NCBI GenBank assembly: GCA_002358875.1
Contig: DEPS01000186.1
Location: forward strand, 3,146-10,058
Reading direction: 5' to 3'
Length of the DNA stretch: 6,913 bases
Source of the DNA: Lachnospiraceae bacterium UBA3386
GTDB lineage: Bacteria > Bacillota > Clostridia > Lachnospirales > Lachnospiraceae
Shown here: positions 6,416 to 6,913 of the stretch, in pieces
How positions within the stretch are numbered: position 1 is the first letter of the stretch
Layout of the letters: each line of letters begins with the position of its first letter
The notes under the pieces: model-generated
Seen by the model: the letters and a program-made list of their open reading frames with translations, nothing else
Database searches by the model: none
What the model was told of the DNA's origin: nothing
Position numbers and translations under genes: made by a program

Positions 6416-6913
6416 TTATTTCTTCCCGGGCAGCTTAAAGGAGCTCTTTAAGCCGACGATGCGGTTGAAAACAGGCGCGCCTTCTCTGGAATCCTTGTAG
6501 TCCACGCAGAAGTAGCCGTTGCGGACGAACTGGAAGCGGTCGAAGGGCTTTGCATCCGCAAGCTCCGGCTCCGCCCATGCCTGGCAGACAGTCAGCGAAT
6601 GGGGGTTGAGGTTGAGCTCGCCGTTTTCATTATAGACGCCTTTTTCCTCGTCGATGATGTTTTCATACAGGCGGGCTGTGACCTTTACGGCGGAACCAGC
6701 ATGGACCCAGTGGATGGTGCCCTTGACCTTGCGGCCGGTGAATCCGCTCCCGCTCTTTGTCTCGGGGTCATAGGTCGCATGGACGACTGTGATTTTGCCG
6801 TTCTCGTCCTTCTCGAAGCCGGTGCAGCGGACGAAATAAGCATACATCAGGCGTACTTCATTTCCGGGGAAGAGGCGGTAGTATTTCTTAGGGGGCTCCT
6901 CCATGAAGTCCTC
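6416..6913 (-). CDS. glnS: Glutaminyl-tRNA synthetase, C-terminal part (5' partial)
   Basis: The last 165 codons of a gene that continues beyond the window edge; the frame is open to 6913 (reading E-D-F before the first in-window Met), and the TAA is at 6416-6418. The product charges tRNA-Gln with glutamine in the cytoplasm. The segment matches the anticodon-binding beta-barrel region of GlnRS: EEPPKKYYRLFPGNEVRL at the start, a Y-F-V-R-C-T strand, TYDPETKSG, KGTIHWVHA, DRFQFVRNGYFCVD and the closing FNRIVGLKSSFKL. The catalytic Rossmann domain with the HIGH and KMSKS motifs is outside the window. Full GlnRS proteins are about 550 residues, so roughly the last third is seen. Direct glutaminylation implies the organism need not depend on the GatCAB route for Gln-tRNA. 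Confidence 0.96.
   Translation of the reverse strand, partial: EDFMEEPPKKYYRLFPGNEVRLMYAYFVRCTGFEKDENGKITVVHATYDPETKSGSGFTGRKVKGTIHWVHAGSAVKVTARLYENIIDEEKGVYNENGELNLNPHSLTVCQAWAEPELADAKPFDRFQFVRNGYFCVDYKDSREGAPVFNRIVGLKSSFKLPGKK

Overview
The window looks like chromosomal DNA of a low-to-medium GC, Gram-positive anaerobe, most likely a member of the Clostridia and perhaps a Lachnospiraceae. This rests on protein resemblance alone: a secreted InlB B-repeat (Listeria-Bacteroides repeat) protein of the kind common in gut Clostridia, and a glutaminyl-tRNA synthetase tail. No 16S or other taxonomic marker is present.

Layout. Bases 1-2914 (+) hold the 3' part of a large cell-surface or secreted protein, whose 5' end lies outside the window. 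It has a long Glu/Ser-rich acidic stretch, one bacterial Ig-like (Big_2-type) domain and nine tandem B-repeat-like modules, and it ends without a cell-wall sorting signal. A strong hairpin terminator follows at 2948-2988. Bases 3081-6155 (-) encode a roughly 1,024-residue Suv3-like superfamily 2 helicase. It has an unrecognised N-terminal half, a probable RQC-like winged helix, a charged linker helix, the Suv3-type core with its C-terminal domain, and a four-cysteine zinc ribbon at the very end. Bases 6416-6913 (-) are the C-terminal part of glnS, followed by its own terminator at 6361-6397.

The 245-base gap between glnS and the helicase contains the glnS terminator, a plausible sigma-A-type promoter for the helicase (6203-6231) and, directly upstream of its -35, two near-identical 23-bp direct repeats. 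Each repeat contains the dyad TGATT-N4-AATCA. This arrangement suggests that the helicase is its own transcription unit with a dedicated DNA-binding regulator.

The three genes do not form an obvious joint pathway. The surface-protein gene converges on the helicase gene, and helicase and glnS are co-oriented but appear separated by a terminator and a promoter. The most noteworthy items are the helicase architecture and the operator-like repeats in front of it. I see no CRISPR array, transposase, tRNA or rRNA gene.
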